Positions 36,840-49,900 of a stretch of 64,000 nucleotides of DNA are shown here, in pieces. The notes under the pieces were generated by a model. It was not told the origin of the DNA. It worked only from the letters and a program-made list of their open reading frames with translations, and did not search any database. The first letter of the stretch is position 1, and each line of letters starts with the position of its first letter. This stretch comes from Cunninghamia lanceolata. Lineage: Eukaryota; Streptophyta; Pinopsida; Cupressales; Cupressaceae. The position numbers and the translations under genes were made by a program. The stretch is from contig BSBN01000213.1 of assembly GCA_027924645.1 (NCBI GenBank), positions 33,048,501 to 33,112,500 on the forward strand. Reading direction: 5' to 3'.

Positions 36840-38055
36840 ATGACAAGTCTCAATCAAATAGGTGGGATTCCTATAACACAAAGTCAACCACAAGCGATCC
36901 CACTTAATTTTCAAACCATAAACTTGACACCATCTAGTCATCCAACTTTTTCAAGATATCGACAATCTAGCATACCCTTTCAACAAACACAACAAGCTCC
37001 ACCTGAAGGGCTAATATTTAGAGGAATAAGACCCTCTACACATAACCCCCTCCTAGGAACATACCTTGAGAATTTAAAGGAGCCTCTTGACTACAACATT
37101 CATCAAGACATACTACCACATCCTCTCCTTGAGATTCCAAAATTTAAAGGAGAGGGTGATCCCAACTCTCATATCAAGCATCATAGTAGTACAAAAACTC
37201 CCTCCTTGGGATGGGGTGGTAGCAAATTTTTTTCCAAAGACTTTGGAGGGTATCACTCTGGATTGGTTCTATTGACTTCTAGAAGCATCGATCCACTCTT
37301 TTAGGCAACTCATCAATCAATTTGTGGTTGCCTTCGACATAAACAAACTGGTCAAGAAAGGAATACAAGAATTTTTAACAATCAAACAAGAAGACAATGA
37401 GTCAATTGCATACTTTATCACACGATGGAGGAAAGTTCTATATTCCTCAACTAGCATACCAAACTTGGATCACAAGGAGCTTTGTGATCTCTTCTTACAT
37501 GTTCTCAATAATGACATATGAGGAGTTCAAAAAGTCCCTTAAAAATCATACGAAGAAGCGCTTGAAAGTGCCCTTAGAATTGACCAAGCTGCTATTGATA
37601 GCAAAAGAAGGGAGTATGATGCCAATGGAAGGTTGATAAACCATGATATAAATAACAAATCCTTGACAAAGGAGCAAGACATAGATTGGTCAATAAACAC
37701 TTCAACATCAGGAAACAACAATAATTGTGACTATGATGGTCATACAAATGTGGGGAACCAAAATGTCAACAACTATCCCTTGAGAATCAACAAGTAGTCG
37801 TACAAAAATCATCATAAACCTCAAGATCACAATCATGATAAATATTTCTTATTTCACAAGAGAAGGGGGCATGAGATCAACTCATGTTGTTGGTACCATC
37901 ACTTCATATCAAACCTCCCAAAATGTCAACAAAAAGAATTCACAGACACATTCTCACAAGATGAACTACTTAGTCCCAAAATCCATCAAAACACCTTAGG
38001 CCTTGTGGAATTAAATAAAAATCAAGAAATTTGTGTCACCCAAGGACTAGAATGA
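36840..38055 (+). pseudogene. Element B gag
   Basis: ATG at 36840. The N-terminal 100 residues are Q/P/S-rich, followed by the start of a capsid, PLLEIPKFKGEGDPNSHI. A frameshift then moves the capsid to another frame (DGVVANFFPKTLEGITLDWFY, about 37210-37275). It continues at 37324-37521 with INQFVVAFDINKLVKKGIQE and ESIAYFITRWRKVL, typical gypsy capsid helices. A decayed zinc knuckle (FHKRRGHEINSC) appears near 37850-37890. At least two frameshifts and several stops break it. The knuckle style and the following protease suggest a Tat/Athila-like lineage; that placement is tentative. Confidence 0.7.
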
Positions 38056-38761
38056 CCAAATAACACCTCCAACAATTCAATTTTTTCTCACATGCTTGAA
38101 CTTCTCAAGAGTTCTACGCATAAGAACACTCTCCTCATTGCCTTAGATCTAAGCCATCTAGTTCAAAACACTCCAAGTGAAAAGTGTTCTTCAACATTTG
38201 ATTTTAAAAAGTTACCCTTAGACAATGACATAGCTAAACATGGTGATCTCCCCCTCCATCTGATAGTCCAAGTTCATGACTATTCCATTAAATATGTAAT
38301 GATTGATGATGGGTCTACAATCAACATAGTCTCTTTCTCTCTTCTTCAAAGAATGGGTTATGAGGAAACTCAAATCACACAAGAAACTTCCATTATTAGA
38401 ACTAATGATAACCCAAATGCATTCAAACCATGGGTAAGGTCAATCTTCAAATCACATAAACCTCCCAACTAACTTTTATGTCATAATTGAATAAACCACT
38501 TACAACATGATCCTAGGAAGGCCTTGGATCCATAGTATGAGGGCCATTCCCTCAACACTATTTCAAGAAATACACTTCTCACACATGGGACAAACCCACA
38601 TCATCAAAGTAGATCCTGATCTTTTCAGCCTTTATAGAGTTGAACAAGTCAAAAAGAAGGGAAATACCATAAAAACCACTAGTGATCCAAAAATCAACAC
38701 TTTTGAAAAAGGAGAGACATCAAAACAAATTGCAAACATAGCCAAGAACTCAAATGTATAG
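38056..38761 (+). pseudogene. Element B aspartic protease
   Basis: The stretch 38092-38472 ends with a protease active site: IKYVMIDDGSTINIVSFSLL has DDGS in the catalytic position. The partner strand MILGRPWIHSMRAIPSTLFQ follows at 38507 in a different frame, after a stop near 38470. The protein would cut Gag-Pol. Beyond 38761 a short frame gives weak similarity to the linker before RT, and then coding potential ends. Confidence 0.7.
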
Positions 38762-41271
38762 GAAAGGGGGTAACAAGAGAATTCCCCTTCGATCCCCACT
38801 CAACGAAGTCTTACACTCTGTTCAACTTAGCAACCATTCCAATCGAGCTAGACATAAACATTCATATGATTGAAATCATGACTAAAGAAGGAGAACCAAA
38901 ACCCACACATAAACTAGGGGAGTCAACACCAACCTCATTTGCCCCTCAAAAATTCAAAACAAGTAAAAAAACTATATAAAAACATAAAATGATAAAGCTA
39001 ATGGACAAATCATCAAAAAATGAAACATGTAAGTACATACAAATCCTCACTGAATGCAAAGACATTTTTACACCAAGTCTTCAAGTGTCCTTGAAAAGAA
39101 TTTCAAGTGAAGTTCATACCAAATTGGATAGGTCTAGATGTAGTTAAGGAAGATGTCAGAAATGATGCTACCTCTTGTGCATTATGGAAGGAGAAGAGTT
39201 CAACACTCAAAACATTATAAAAGCCTATAAAACCCAAAAAATCAAATAATTCAACAATCCATAAAATGCATAAAATCATGAAAGATCAAAATTTTGCATT
39301 ATTCATTCTGTTCGATCATGCATTTTGTGAGTGTCATGGTCTTGTTCAATTTTTATCCTAGTAAGGAGTCTAAGGTTACTTAGGTATAGGTTGACCCTTT
39401 GAGCCTTTGAGATCCCATAACAATTCATGTTTATTGCTTATCACTATTACCCTACTACATTTTCCCAATGATTTTGATTAAAGCCTATCTCGTAGCTCTA
39501 CAATGATCCTAATCTTAATGATTCATGTTGTTAAGTCTAAGCAAAGTCAGTATTCAAACCTATAGTGTTCAAAGGAAGCTTGCAAGTAGACTTTCCCCAT
39601 TCTTCCCTAATAGAAAGAAAGTCTAACAGGACTATGAAAACTTTTGGTGGCACTCAACCCTTTATCTTTCTTGGATAAAAACACCAGGAGGATCATAACT
39701 CTATAAGAAGCAATCTAAAATACGAATGAATAAAAAATGAGTGATCAAAAAAATAAGAGTGATGAAAAAAGTGAGAATAGAGAGAAAAACTGTTGAATAT
39801 CCAAAATACTTAGAAAGTTCAAAAGCATTCATTTCCCTAAATGTCAAAATATCAAAAAAAAAATCAAGTGAGGCATTGCAAAAATACAAAAAAAGAGAGC
39901 AAAAACATAAAAAAGAGAGTTACAAGAAAAGAGTGATAGAGAGAAGATTTTTGATTGTTCGTACTTTTGGTAGAGACAAATCTAAGCTTGAAGCTTCAAG
40001 GGTGACATTCTATCAGAGAAAATAAAAGAGAAAGGTACAAAGCACACACACGCACTAGCTGAGAAAAGCCAATAGTCTAATAGTCTTTAGGACCATCTTC
40101 TATCTTGGGACCCTTATTTTCCCACTATTTCCTTTACCCCAGGTCTATCTTGTTTTGCCATCTATGATCTAAGTCTAGCGAACACCAATAAAATTTTTTA
40201 CTTTCCAAGTTCAAAGCTTGTCAATTTTTTTTATTTAGATAAGGATTAGTGTTCAGCCTCCAGTAAATCCTAGAATTAGAAGTATTCCATCTTCTCTCCG
40301 CTCCCACTTGAGTCCCTAATCCCGTTCCAAAGATCAATAAGTCTCTTTATACCAAGTTAACTCACAATCCCCTAGGTCAAAAATCCTACTTAAGAGCAGT
40401 CACATTGTTTGTTCCATTTGCATACATGCTACCATAGAAAATTGAAAGCAATAAAACATGTCATAACATCATGGCATTCATAGCACTTAGAACATAGTAC
40501 TTTGAATTTCATATTTGTGAATAAAGACAAAAACAAATTGCATCATCCATATGTGATCATCTTAGGTGTGCATTCTCATAAGAAAAATAAATGCTCTAGC
40601 CAACCATATGCACAAGAGGGAAAGTGAAGTACAAGATGTCAATTAAAGTTACATTTAGATCTCAATCAATTAGGTCTCGCAATGATAAGTGCAAACAATG
40701 TCTGAGCACAAGTCACTTCTCTGACAAGTCAAAAGAGAAAAACTGTGCACTCAAGTGTGCAAGTCTCCCCATGCAAGGGGGCAAGGGTATAAATATTCAA
40801 TAAATATAGGTCTTCCAAAGACCTCAAGGAGTGTCAAGTCAAACCTTTGCAAAATCTCTAGAAAAACCATAAAAGTTAGAAAACTAAAAATAAAAACCTA
40901 AAAAATTTGTAAAACCTAAAAGAATCCATAAAAATCGAATATGTTCTTCAAAATTTGCAATAAAAGGAGAATACATTCTTCTCCTCTCTATCTTAGAATG
41001 TCTTTTATTTCCATAGTTCTCTTGCACCCTTATTTTACATGCTTGCATCTTTACAAGTCCCTATGGTGAAATGAAGCAATTAGGTACACTTACGACACAA
41101 TTGACAATACGTTTAATCGTTTCAAATTCAATAATTATTTTAAAACATTTTAAATGTTGAACTAATGTTTATTATTCTAGGTACAATTGTGGGAATCAAT
41201 AATAGGTAAAGGCCTAGTTTGGGAACGGTACCTATCCTTCATATATACGACCATCCTCGAGGGGGCAAATA
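38762..41271. other. Element B 3' internal region without coding sequence
   Basis: RT, RNase H and integrase should lie here but are absent. A piece at 39010-39150 resembles the protein segment just before RT in gypsy elements. The rest, A-rich around 39720-40030, has only meaningless open frames. A polypurine tract lies at 41259-41269, two bases before the LTR. Confidence 0.55.
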
Positions 41272-43812
41272 TGTAAGCACCAAAAGATGCATGGGCCTAC
41301 ATGGTAATCCTATTATGAGCTATGATTCTAAACATTTACATGTAAATGCGTATATATGACCTCTTAACAAGCATTCCTCTTGATGACACGTGGATTAGAT
41401 TTCCCCTCTTCTTTCTTCCTTTGTTATCCCCTTGTTAACCTCTGAAATTTTGTTCATTCTTGATTCTTCATTTGTCTACTCTTCGTCTTCTTTACTTTCT
41501 GGCCTTGTCGTAAGACCTACAAGTGTCGTATCTTAGGGAACATTGTCCTATTGACCTATTTTATCTTTTTTTGACCTCTTGAGACCTTGAATCAACATAC
41601 TAATCTCATACCCAACCCTAGTTTCTATGCACATTTCATCCTGACCTAGTTGCCCCTATTATTTTTGGGTCACCCCCCGGGAGACCACCTTGGCAATATG
41701 GGCGACCACCTCTTTTGTCATCTTTTTTGCAAATCAAAGTTTCTAGGTGTCTTCTCTAGCCTCCCAAGATCATTCTCCATGAATTTGTTTTCACCCAAAC
41801 CCCCATCTGACCCTAGTCACCCCCCTTTTGACCATGGTCTCCCCCTAAGCAACCACCTTGGTAAAAGGGGGGATTATGTCATTCTTGAGCGTGAGTTCCT
41901 CTTCAGTTTGGATCTTGAAATTAACTCTATTTGACCCAATTTTTCTCCAAATTAAGTCCTGATTGTGTGAGTCAGCTTCCCTAATTGATCATCAACTTTT
42001 GCTGACTTATTCAAGACTCCTAACCACTCCTTTCTAACTCACAAATCAATTCTTCTTATCTCTCAATCAATTTCATGCTAACTCCATTTCTTCTTCTGTG
42101 AAAGGCTATCAAGGCCTGTTCACTCCCTAATCAACCCAGTTCACTCCTCAATCAAGCATGTTAACTCTTCAATCAATTGAGTTAACTTCTCAGTTAATTT
42201 CCCCCTCTCATGTGCCTTTCCAAGCTATAAATACGTCTCACCTCTTCATTATTTCTAAAGTTAGAGAACACTCTTCTCATCTTCATAAGTTTTTTCAAGC
42301 TTATTCACAGGTCTTTGAGCCTCTTTCTTCATTTCTTTCTTCAATTTTTCAAAGTTTCAAAGCTTTCATTTCATTAATTTCCATTGTTGCCAAGATTCAA
42401 ATATTTCCTATAAGAGGCAAATTCATTGTTGCAATCATGTTCTTGCTTAGCTTTTTCTCTCCACTAACATATTCCTACTCGCTGTAGGACTTATTAGCCT
42501 TTTGCTTATTGTTATTTGCCCAATCTTTTCAAAAAACTTCATATAGCATTGTTACGCTAGCCATTTTACAATCCCAAGTGCTTTAATCCAAGATTTAATA
42601 GATCAATCCAAGGTTTCTCAAGCTCTCATTTGAATCAGTTGTGGTCCAATCCCCATCGCCAAGAGGAGTACCCTGCTACCGTAGAGGAAGTAAAGGACAC
42701 CAAAAAGGATCTCTAAGGATACATTAGGTTCATGTACCTTTGGGTTCAAGTTAATTAGATAATCAAAATCTTGCTTTTGGAAATAGTAATTTGATTGTTG
42801 CAATTTCCTTGATAGGCTAGTTAGATTGCATTTAATTAGTTTGTTTCAATTACATTGCATTATTAGATTAGATTTATGATTCCACACTTTCATTTCTTAG
42901 AATAGTTGAAAATGACATTTAGAAGAACATAAAAAATAGATCAATTGCATTAGGTAAATTCATAACTAGCTACATTCATATTTGATTTCTTAGATTAATT
43001 AGTTCACTTTCATTCCAAAAATTAGAAAAGAACGAAAATATCACTTTGCATACATTTAGATTGCATTCATACAAAAACATCAAAAATACCAAAAACAATA
43101 GAAAAATAGGGAAAACAAAACAAGAAAGCACAAAACTCCTTGATCCCATCATGAGGTCAACCTACTCAACAAATAGAGCAAAAATCAAGCAAACCTTAGG
43201 TATTCACACTAAGTCAATGCAAAGTCAACTTGTGGTAAACTTGAACCAACTCTCTCTGTTTAGGCATACGGATGTGCCCTAAACTTAGAGGTGAGTGGGT
43301 GAGGGCAATCCTAGAGGATATCAAAGTTATCAACCCTAGGCCTCAACAAGCACAACTAACAATTGAAGAAAAAGAACATAGGCTTAGGCTATTTGAACAA
43401 AGACATCACATCCAACAACTCCTTCAAGTAGGAGAGGAAAGATTCAGACACATTAGACTCACAAATGATTACAATAGACAACCAAACATGTGTTGGAATC
43501 TCTGAAACTCAAATAGGAGATTGGTGACTAGTGACCCTTTAGGTCATATCATTATCTCCAAAACAACGGTCATTGAGCATAATATAACAAACAACCTCTA
43601 GGAAAGGCCCTAGGACTGACTGACCATTCTCTGCGAAGTACAGCTCTCAAGCGAGCATGACTGCCCTTGTTTCTTGCCTCCTCTTGATTGACTTCTACCA
43701 CGAGAGCGAGAGTGATGTGGAGGTTCATTCGTGGAAAGGAGAAAGGGTTTGTGTGCTCCATTAAAGATAACTTGACAACCTCGAGCTATCGAGTCATGTT
43801 TTGAAGTGTATA
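41272..43812 (+). repeat. 3' LTR of element B
   Basis: About 2541 bp, partner of 33504-36065. It starts TGTAAGCACC directly after the polypurine tract and ends GTGTATA. Within it, 43300-43505 is open in one frame with a helical, Q/E/R-rich peptide that also appears, broken, in the other LTR. Confidence 0.85.
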
Positions 43813-43868
43813 GGAACATAATTTGTAATACCTCTATTTTATAACCTGCATTGTAGAATGTTTTAGTC

Positions 43869-45124
43869 ATGGCCTCTAGGTGTGAATTTGAAAACTATAG
43901 GGATGCTCCTTCATATGCATCTTCCTATATTTCAGACCCTAGAAACTATATGGGTTTTTATGCCTATGACCATTCTAGTGATGCTTGTTCAAGTTATGGA
44001 TTTGCATCTTATACAAGACCAAACCTATATGCACCCATGCAAAATCATAATGAATTTTTTAGGCATCAATATGAATTAGAAAAACAAAATCAACTGCTAG
44101 AGTCCATGTTGTAGAAAGAAAAAGAAATTGAAATGTGTTAGGTTTCTAAACTCTAGGGTGAAGTCCCATGCTTACCATGTTGCCCCTAAAAATTAGATTG
44201 CTCAGTCTCCCCCCTTTTTTTCCTATGGACACAATTTATAAATAGCTAGACCTCTCTTGGGTTGATTATAAAACACAATGCATGCCAACCGAGGTCTACA
44301 ATTAGATACCTATATTTGATGGGTATAACATTTGGGAAGGGGATACACATGTTAATGACTTCTCTAATTTCATGGATGAGTTTCAATTTGAGGATGAAGA
44401 CATGTGGATGCAATTTTTTGTTAGGTCCTTGTGTGGAAAGAAAAAAGAATGGATTCAGAGTTTTCTAGGGAAATCATTTGCCTCTTGGAATGAACTTGTG
44501 GCTGCATTTGAAGATGAATTTGCAAAAGGTCTAGACCTTGTTGATCTTGTCACAGAGTTGAAAGAAATCATGATATAATAGGGAGAGTTTAGCATGGATT
44601 TTGGTCACAAGTTTGCAGTTGCCCTTTCTAATATTTTAAATAATTTCAGACCTAACACTCACACCTGCATTGATATGTTCTTTGAAGCATATGAAGTTGG
44701 ATTGAGTTTGATGCAAGAATTTTTGAAAATAATGAGCATGCAACAAACTTATTTATGCCTAGACTCCATGGAGTAGGTAAGGGATGATTACATAGTAAGG
44801 TTGTTATCCATAAATGTGAGTGTTGTTGGTGAAGAACATGTTGATATGAATAGTAGTAATGTAGATGCAATTAATCAGACGAGTACAACATCAAATCATT
44901 ATGATTGTGTAGTCAAAAAGGTATAAGATGAAGGTGGTGCATTGTATGACAGCGATGCAGATGATGGAGACAATGTTTGCACCTACCTTCAACTCGATAG
45001 GTCACTAGTAGAAGATGAAAATGATGACATCCATGATGATTTCCATCTTAAGAATGAGGTATATGGCCCAATAGAAAAAGGAAGATGCATACAAGAATGG
45101 ATAGTTAGATGGATCAACTTGTGA
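43869..45124 (+). pseudogene. Element C gag
   Basis: An ATG at 43869 opens a Y/S-rich 81-codon start. After a frame change, one frame from about 44300 to 45124 carries the capsid with a few stops: NFMDEFQFEDEDMWMQFFV, SLCGKKKEWIQSFLGKSF and ELVAAFEDEFAKG, the last two being typical of plant gypsy capsids. Downstream (44594-44776 and 44942-45124) the protein becomes D/E-rich without a recognisable zinc knuckle or protease. The frame is broken by stops near 44577, 44775 and 44925. It is interrupted upstream by element B, so the leader and start are now 10 kb from the promoter. Confidence 0.65.
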
Positions 45125-46604
45125 AGCTGATCATGTTATATGTGCACATGTATGTGTTATTCAGGGTGAGAAAGAAACTTGTTTCTTATTTGATGTGTTT
45201 CCCTCATTTGTCCCTATTGATGATGTTGAAGTAGTTAGTGTTTTTTTGCATTAGAAAGACATAGATGTGGTTACACTTGATGATAACTGATCAAAGACAA
45301 ATGCTACTGTAGTCATGAAATGTTAGTGTGAAGAACTTGCCCTTGATGAATATGGAGATGGTGATCATGTGGACGCATATGAGAACCTATTTCTTTGGTG
45401 CAAGGTTTGTTGTCTTCCTAATGCAGAGTGTGCTTCAAGTGGGCCACAAAGAAAATGTGATACAAGAATGAATGAGGAAGAAGAAGTGTGTCATCAATCT
45501 TGTTGAAATAATGAATATGACACAACAAATTGCCAAGATGATCAAGAAATAGAGAGACAATTGGAAGAACTTGGTTCTTCATATGAGGCATCTCATGGTG
45601 ATGCTGAGTTTTGTGTTGATGGTTTGAATTATATCCTTGATCATGTTCATGATTTAGATATTGGTGATTATATCAACACAAGTGAGAGTTGTGTATGTTG
45701 GTCATCCATTGTCCAAGAATTTGATGATGACTTGGTTGACTGTGAAACTTTCCTTTTTGAAGGTTAAGTTTATTGTGGATGATAGCGTTGTGCCAAAATT
45801 TGTGCCATTTAGGTGAGCCCAACATATAGATGAAAATGATGTTGAGAGGCAACACAAATTCCAAGTTGAAGATCAACATGTTGCAGCTCATCTTGAAGGT
45901 ATGCCAGAGATGGAATTTTTCCAATTTGATTTGCAAGAAGATGTGTCCCTTTTTGTAGATCATCTATGTAATCAGGCACACTTCTGTTTACCATGCGAGT
46001 TGGATGTATTCTCCTTTTCCCTCAACTTGCATGAAGAGGTCAACAAATGTAACAGTGTTGCATCTTTTAATGATGAATGTGTGTTTTCATCCATATGCTT
46101 TAGTGCTGGCCTAGTTTTTAGTTTTTCACCCCTTGTTATGAAAGTGTATGATATGGTAAGGAGTAGGTCAAGCACCTATTATTTGTGGTTTCCCTATAGC
46201 AGTGATGTTCATGGTGGACTTACTCTTCACTTCATGAGCAGTGGTTACAGATTGATGCATGCAGGTGGCAGACATTATTTGATGCAGTTGGGTGAAAAAA
46301 ATGGTGTTGGTTTGAGAGAGATCGGTTCCTTCATTTAGCTTGTCTTTGAAAAAGGTAAGTAGCTTCATCCATCTTTACAGGGTTGACCTGCATTGTGTTA
46401 AAATTTTGTTGACAGTCATCCTTTCTTTGAGCCTTCATGTATATGATTGTAAGTCTTGTCTTATATACACCTTTGTTGTGTGTTTCGGTGTGTTGGTGCT
46501 ATTTGTTTTCCCATGTTGTTTTATGTTTTGATTTTTGGTCTACCCCCCATAACTAGTTAGTTCTTACTGTGTCAGGTTTGGCACACGTCCCCAACCAGAG
46601 CCAC
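45125..46604 (+). other. Element C 3' internal region with unrecognised open frames
   Basis: Open stretches 45561-45767 and 45901-46338 lie on the plus strand. They are acidic and rich in V, F, L and D, without protease, RT or integrase motifs, and I do not recognise them. They might be the acidic linker that some gypsy elements carry after gag, or remnants of a lost pol. The last 70 bp before the LTR lack a clear polypurine tract. Confidence 0.4.
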
Positions 46605-48755
46605 TATTGGTGCCCAAATTTTTTGATCACTAAATTATTTGTAAAATCCTAATTCCTATGCCCCCTTGGCATCCCTACTTTACCTATCAATTATATCTAA
46701 TTAGAGAGATATCTTATGGCCCCCCATCCTACAAAACTATGTTGAGAAAATTCTAAGTCCTTCATGAAAATGCTCTAAGTGTTTGCATCCAATATGTTTG
46801 CCTTTTGACAGGTTCGCCAATTTGTAAACCTATTAAAAGCTTGAAATGTCTTGTGTTTTAGTGTTTTGGCAAGTTCATGAACTTCTAAACCTACCAAAAA
46901 TGGCTCGTCGATTTGTGGTTCATCGATTTGTATTTTTGCTAAAACATCCAAGGAAAGAGGAAAAGGAGAAAGAAGAAGAGAAAGAAGACATGTTTTAGCA
47001 AGTTTGTTAGTTCATGAAGTTTTTGAATCCTTGAAAGATGAAAAGGGAAGAGTTGGAAAGAAAAAGAGAAAAACGAAGAAATGTTTTAGCAAGTTCGGTA
47101 GTTCACAAACTTGTCGAAACATCGAAAGAGGAAGAAAAGATGATGAATGAAGAAAAAAAAGAAACGCTGAACCAGTTCATGAGCTCACCATTTCATCGAA
47201 AGGCCAAAAGGTGAAGAGAAAGGAAAATGAAAAGAAGAATTGTTTCAACGAGTTTGTAAGTTTGTGAATTTTTTGAAACATAGAAAAAGCTCATTAGTTC
47301 GTGAAAGTGTTGAATTGTTGAAACAAAAGGAAAAGAAAGAATAAAGAAAAGAGAACAAGGTTGGAATGGTTTGTTGGTTCGTCAAAGTGCCGAAATGTCG
47401 AAATAGATAAGTAATGAATAAACAAATATGGTTTTTCAATGGTTTCAATAGTTTACAAACCCCTAGTTTCATTGAAAGTTTTTAAAAGTTAATGTAATGT
47501 GTTTTAAAAACACATTTTTCATGGGTTCTCTAGTTTGAATGTTCACCTACGCCTAGGACACCATCAATGCGATGAAGATGAAGTATAGGTAGGTGGGGGA
47601 GTAGGTGTGATTCAATGCTAATGTTACTGAGGTTGGTGGGGTAGGTGATTCTCACCCAAACACAGCAGTGGAAAATAGTGCTATATATACATGATCAGAA
47701 GATGTATTTGTTGTTGTCACTGAACCAATTTTCTGGAGGTGTAGGAGCTCATGGTTATTTTAGGGCATCAGGCAAAGCAAATGCCTGGGTTGCAAATGAA
47801 GGAATGCGTCTGATTCAATGTAGGAAGGATCCTCAATACACATCTATACGCAGTGGTATGTCTCCATGGAAGTTCTAGAATAGCTTAGGGGAATGTATAT
47901 TCACAAATATATGTTTTCTTTTACCACACTTGTTGGTGCAAATGTAACCGATATTTGATAATGTGTGACAACATTTAATTTAAAACAAAGTGCTTTGTAT
48001 TAGTCTTTTCTTTGTGGCATATGGGTTGTTGCATTTCTATTATGGATCATTAACTATGTCCATTGTATGTGGGATGCAATCTTTGATATGTATGCAAGTG
48101 CACATCTGGTTATGTTGATGTTTTATTGGATGCATCTTCTTCCTATTTTTTGTTCATGACTTTGTTGCCTAATGGAGTAGGCACCTGACCATATTGGGGA
48201 AGGATAAATCACCTTTCATTTATCAAACCCTCATCTTGTTAGCAATAGGAGTAGGAGATTAGGTTCCACATGCTATTCATGATTCAATATTATAACTAGG
48301 GAATCATTTTAAGTAACATCAAATTGTTCAAATCATTTGTGAATTATGTTCTTGCATGCTTGCATCCTGTAAGTGTGTATGTGAAGTTAATTGGATTCAT
48401 CTCAAGGGATACTGTGATGTTATCATTTATTGGAGCATCTACAGGGTGTATTAATCAAATCTATCAGAGGTTTTAGCAACGAGTTTATCTTGACCTAGTG
48501 ATAGTTATGGGGGGGTCAAGTGTATGTTAGGTATGGCTGTGGTTATCAATTAGTGTTCCATTTCATGCCTCTTGGAATATCCCTCTTGGGTCTAGCTGAG
48601 CTCGAAGTGCATGAGAGCATACCCACTCTCGTTAGTTGGCCTTAACCATCCTTAATCTATGGATTAGTCCCTTTCTCACCTTTGTGATGACACCCCTAGC
48701 CTGGAAGGAGGAGAAATACTCTAGGATTTTGGACCTATGGTTTTGGGACCCAATA
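46605..48755 (+). repeat. 3' LTR of element C
   Basis: 2151 bp, aligned to 23406-24998 plus 32326-32835. It is uninterrupted, so it shows the sequence before insertion of element A. The target duplication AGGTG follows at 48756-48760. Confidence 0.85.
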
Positions 48756-48760
48756 AGGTG

Positions 48761-49532
48761 AACTTTAGTATGGGATTTAGTCCCTTTCATTCTCATATTC
48801 TATTTGTTGATGGTGCGGATGAACACTCTATTGTTGGTTCTAGGGAGGTTCTATCTTTGCCATTTCTCATCCTATGATGTCATTCCATGATGTTCATGTA
48901 AGTCTTCCATTGATGTTTCTATGTAGCTGTGCATTGACCTTGTATCATCATATACTTCGTGGTGTTGTGTGCTTTGGTCACAATGTTGTTTAGTTTCAAC
49001 AACATTGTGTGTGTGAGCATTAGGTTATGACATGTTTTTGTTACAATTGGAAGGTGAAAAATTTATTAGTCAATGTTTTGTTTGCTAAAGTTTTGATGTA
49101 AAATTGGGGCATTACAAAGACAACCTTCTTCCATAGAGCTTAGTCAAGTGTTGAGGGTGTGTTGGATTACTGACTGAAAGAGGTTCTACCACTCAACCCT
49201 TATGTGTGAGAACTAAGATCACAAATTTTTCTACTCAGGTGTTTGATGCAAGAGCATCCTTGGACAATTAGCAATCTTGTATCAACCAAAATATTTTTCC
49301 CCTTTTTTTTTTGCTCTATTTATAGCATCTCACATTGTATTTAGAGTTAGATTTTGCACTTTCAACAGTAAGGTTTTGACATTCTAGAGATGCATATGCG
49401 ATACTGTGAAGGGATTTTGTTATGGTATCTATGTTGCACTTATTTGTAGAGGGTACTTTCATTTTAGTCTCCTTTTATGGCAATTAAAGACATTAAATTT
49501 CCATAGTTCATAATATTAGATTTGAATGCTTT
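48761..49532. other. Intergenic sequence, no feature seen
   Basis: AT-rich spacer to the right of element C. A T-rich run lies near 49303-49312. I see no coding, RNA or repeat feature. Confidence 0.4.
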
Positions 49533-49900
49533 TGGATTTAACTGTGTAATACTTTTTACATCAATGTTTCATATCACAATCCATGGTCCATCATTAGGAT
49601 GTAGTGAGCTAAAGAAGAGAAAGCAAAATGGTAAATTGTAGACCACAACCAACTAAATAGAGGAAGGAGTGAGGTGACACAAGAACCAAGAGACCACAAG
49701 GGTTAGATGTAGTTAGTTTCCTTTTCTAACCTTTGTGGTCTCTTGGTTTCCACACCACATCACTCCCTCCCTCTATTTAGTTAGTTGTGGTTTGCAATTT
49801 ACCATTTTACATTCTCTTCTCTAGCTCACTACATCTTGATGGTGGATCATGGAGTGTGATCCAAAATGTTGATGTAAAAATTATTACATAGTTAAATCCA
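49533..49900. repeat. Foldback (long inverted repeat), MITE-like
   Basis: The left arm (49533-49706) and right arm (49726-49900) are inverted complements over about 174 bp each, separated by a 19-bp loop, with scattered mismatches. Ends read TGGATTTAACT and AGTTAAATCCA. No transposase is present and no clear target duplication is visible. Such a structure fits a small non-autonomous DNA transposon of the foldback/MITE kind, or a hairpin-RNA locus. Confidence 0.75.

Larger units (their letters stand above)
33504..43812 (+). mobile_element. Element B: gypsy-type element with gag and protease only
   Basis: 10.3 kb, plus strand, inserted in the internal region of element C. LTRs at 33504-36065 (about 2562 bp) and 41272-43812 (about 2541 bp) begin TGTAAGCACC and end GTACA/GTATA. 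Target duplication is GGAAA (33499-33503) and GGAAC (43813-43817). A polypurine tract GAGGGGGCAAA lies at 41259-41269, just before the 3' LTR. The 5.2-kb internal region has gag and protease remains but RT, RNase H and integrase are absent apart from a possible RT-linker scrap near 39010-39150. LTR divergence is higher than in element A, so it is older. Confidence 0.85.
23401..48760 (+). mobile_element. Element C: Ty3/gypsy-type host element containing two nested elements
   Basis: The 5-bp duplication AGGTG flanks the element (23401-23405 and 48756-48760). LTRs start TGTTGG (23406; mutated to TATTGG at 46605) and end CCAATA (32835 and 48755), an imperfect inverted terminal pair. A tRNA primer-like site follows the 5' LTR, and gag-like sequence lies inside. 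After removing element A (24999-32320) and element B (33504-43812) with one copy of each target duplication, the host is about 7.7 kb with LTRs of about 2.10 and 2.15 kb and an internal region of about 3.5 kb. No protease, RT or integrase is recognisable, so it was probably non-autonomous. No clear polypurine tract precedes the 3' LTR. Confidence 0.85.

Noticed and set aside
41650..42487. Proline/leucine/serine-rich plus-strand frames in the element B LTR
   Set aside because: The other LTR has stops at the matching positions and the composition follows the C/T-rich tract.
45901..46338. 145-codon open frame near the end of element C as an envelope-like gene
   Set aside because: No signal peptide, no paired membrane segments and no cysteine pattern of an envelope protein; kept only as unrecognised sequence.
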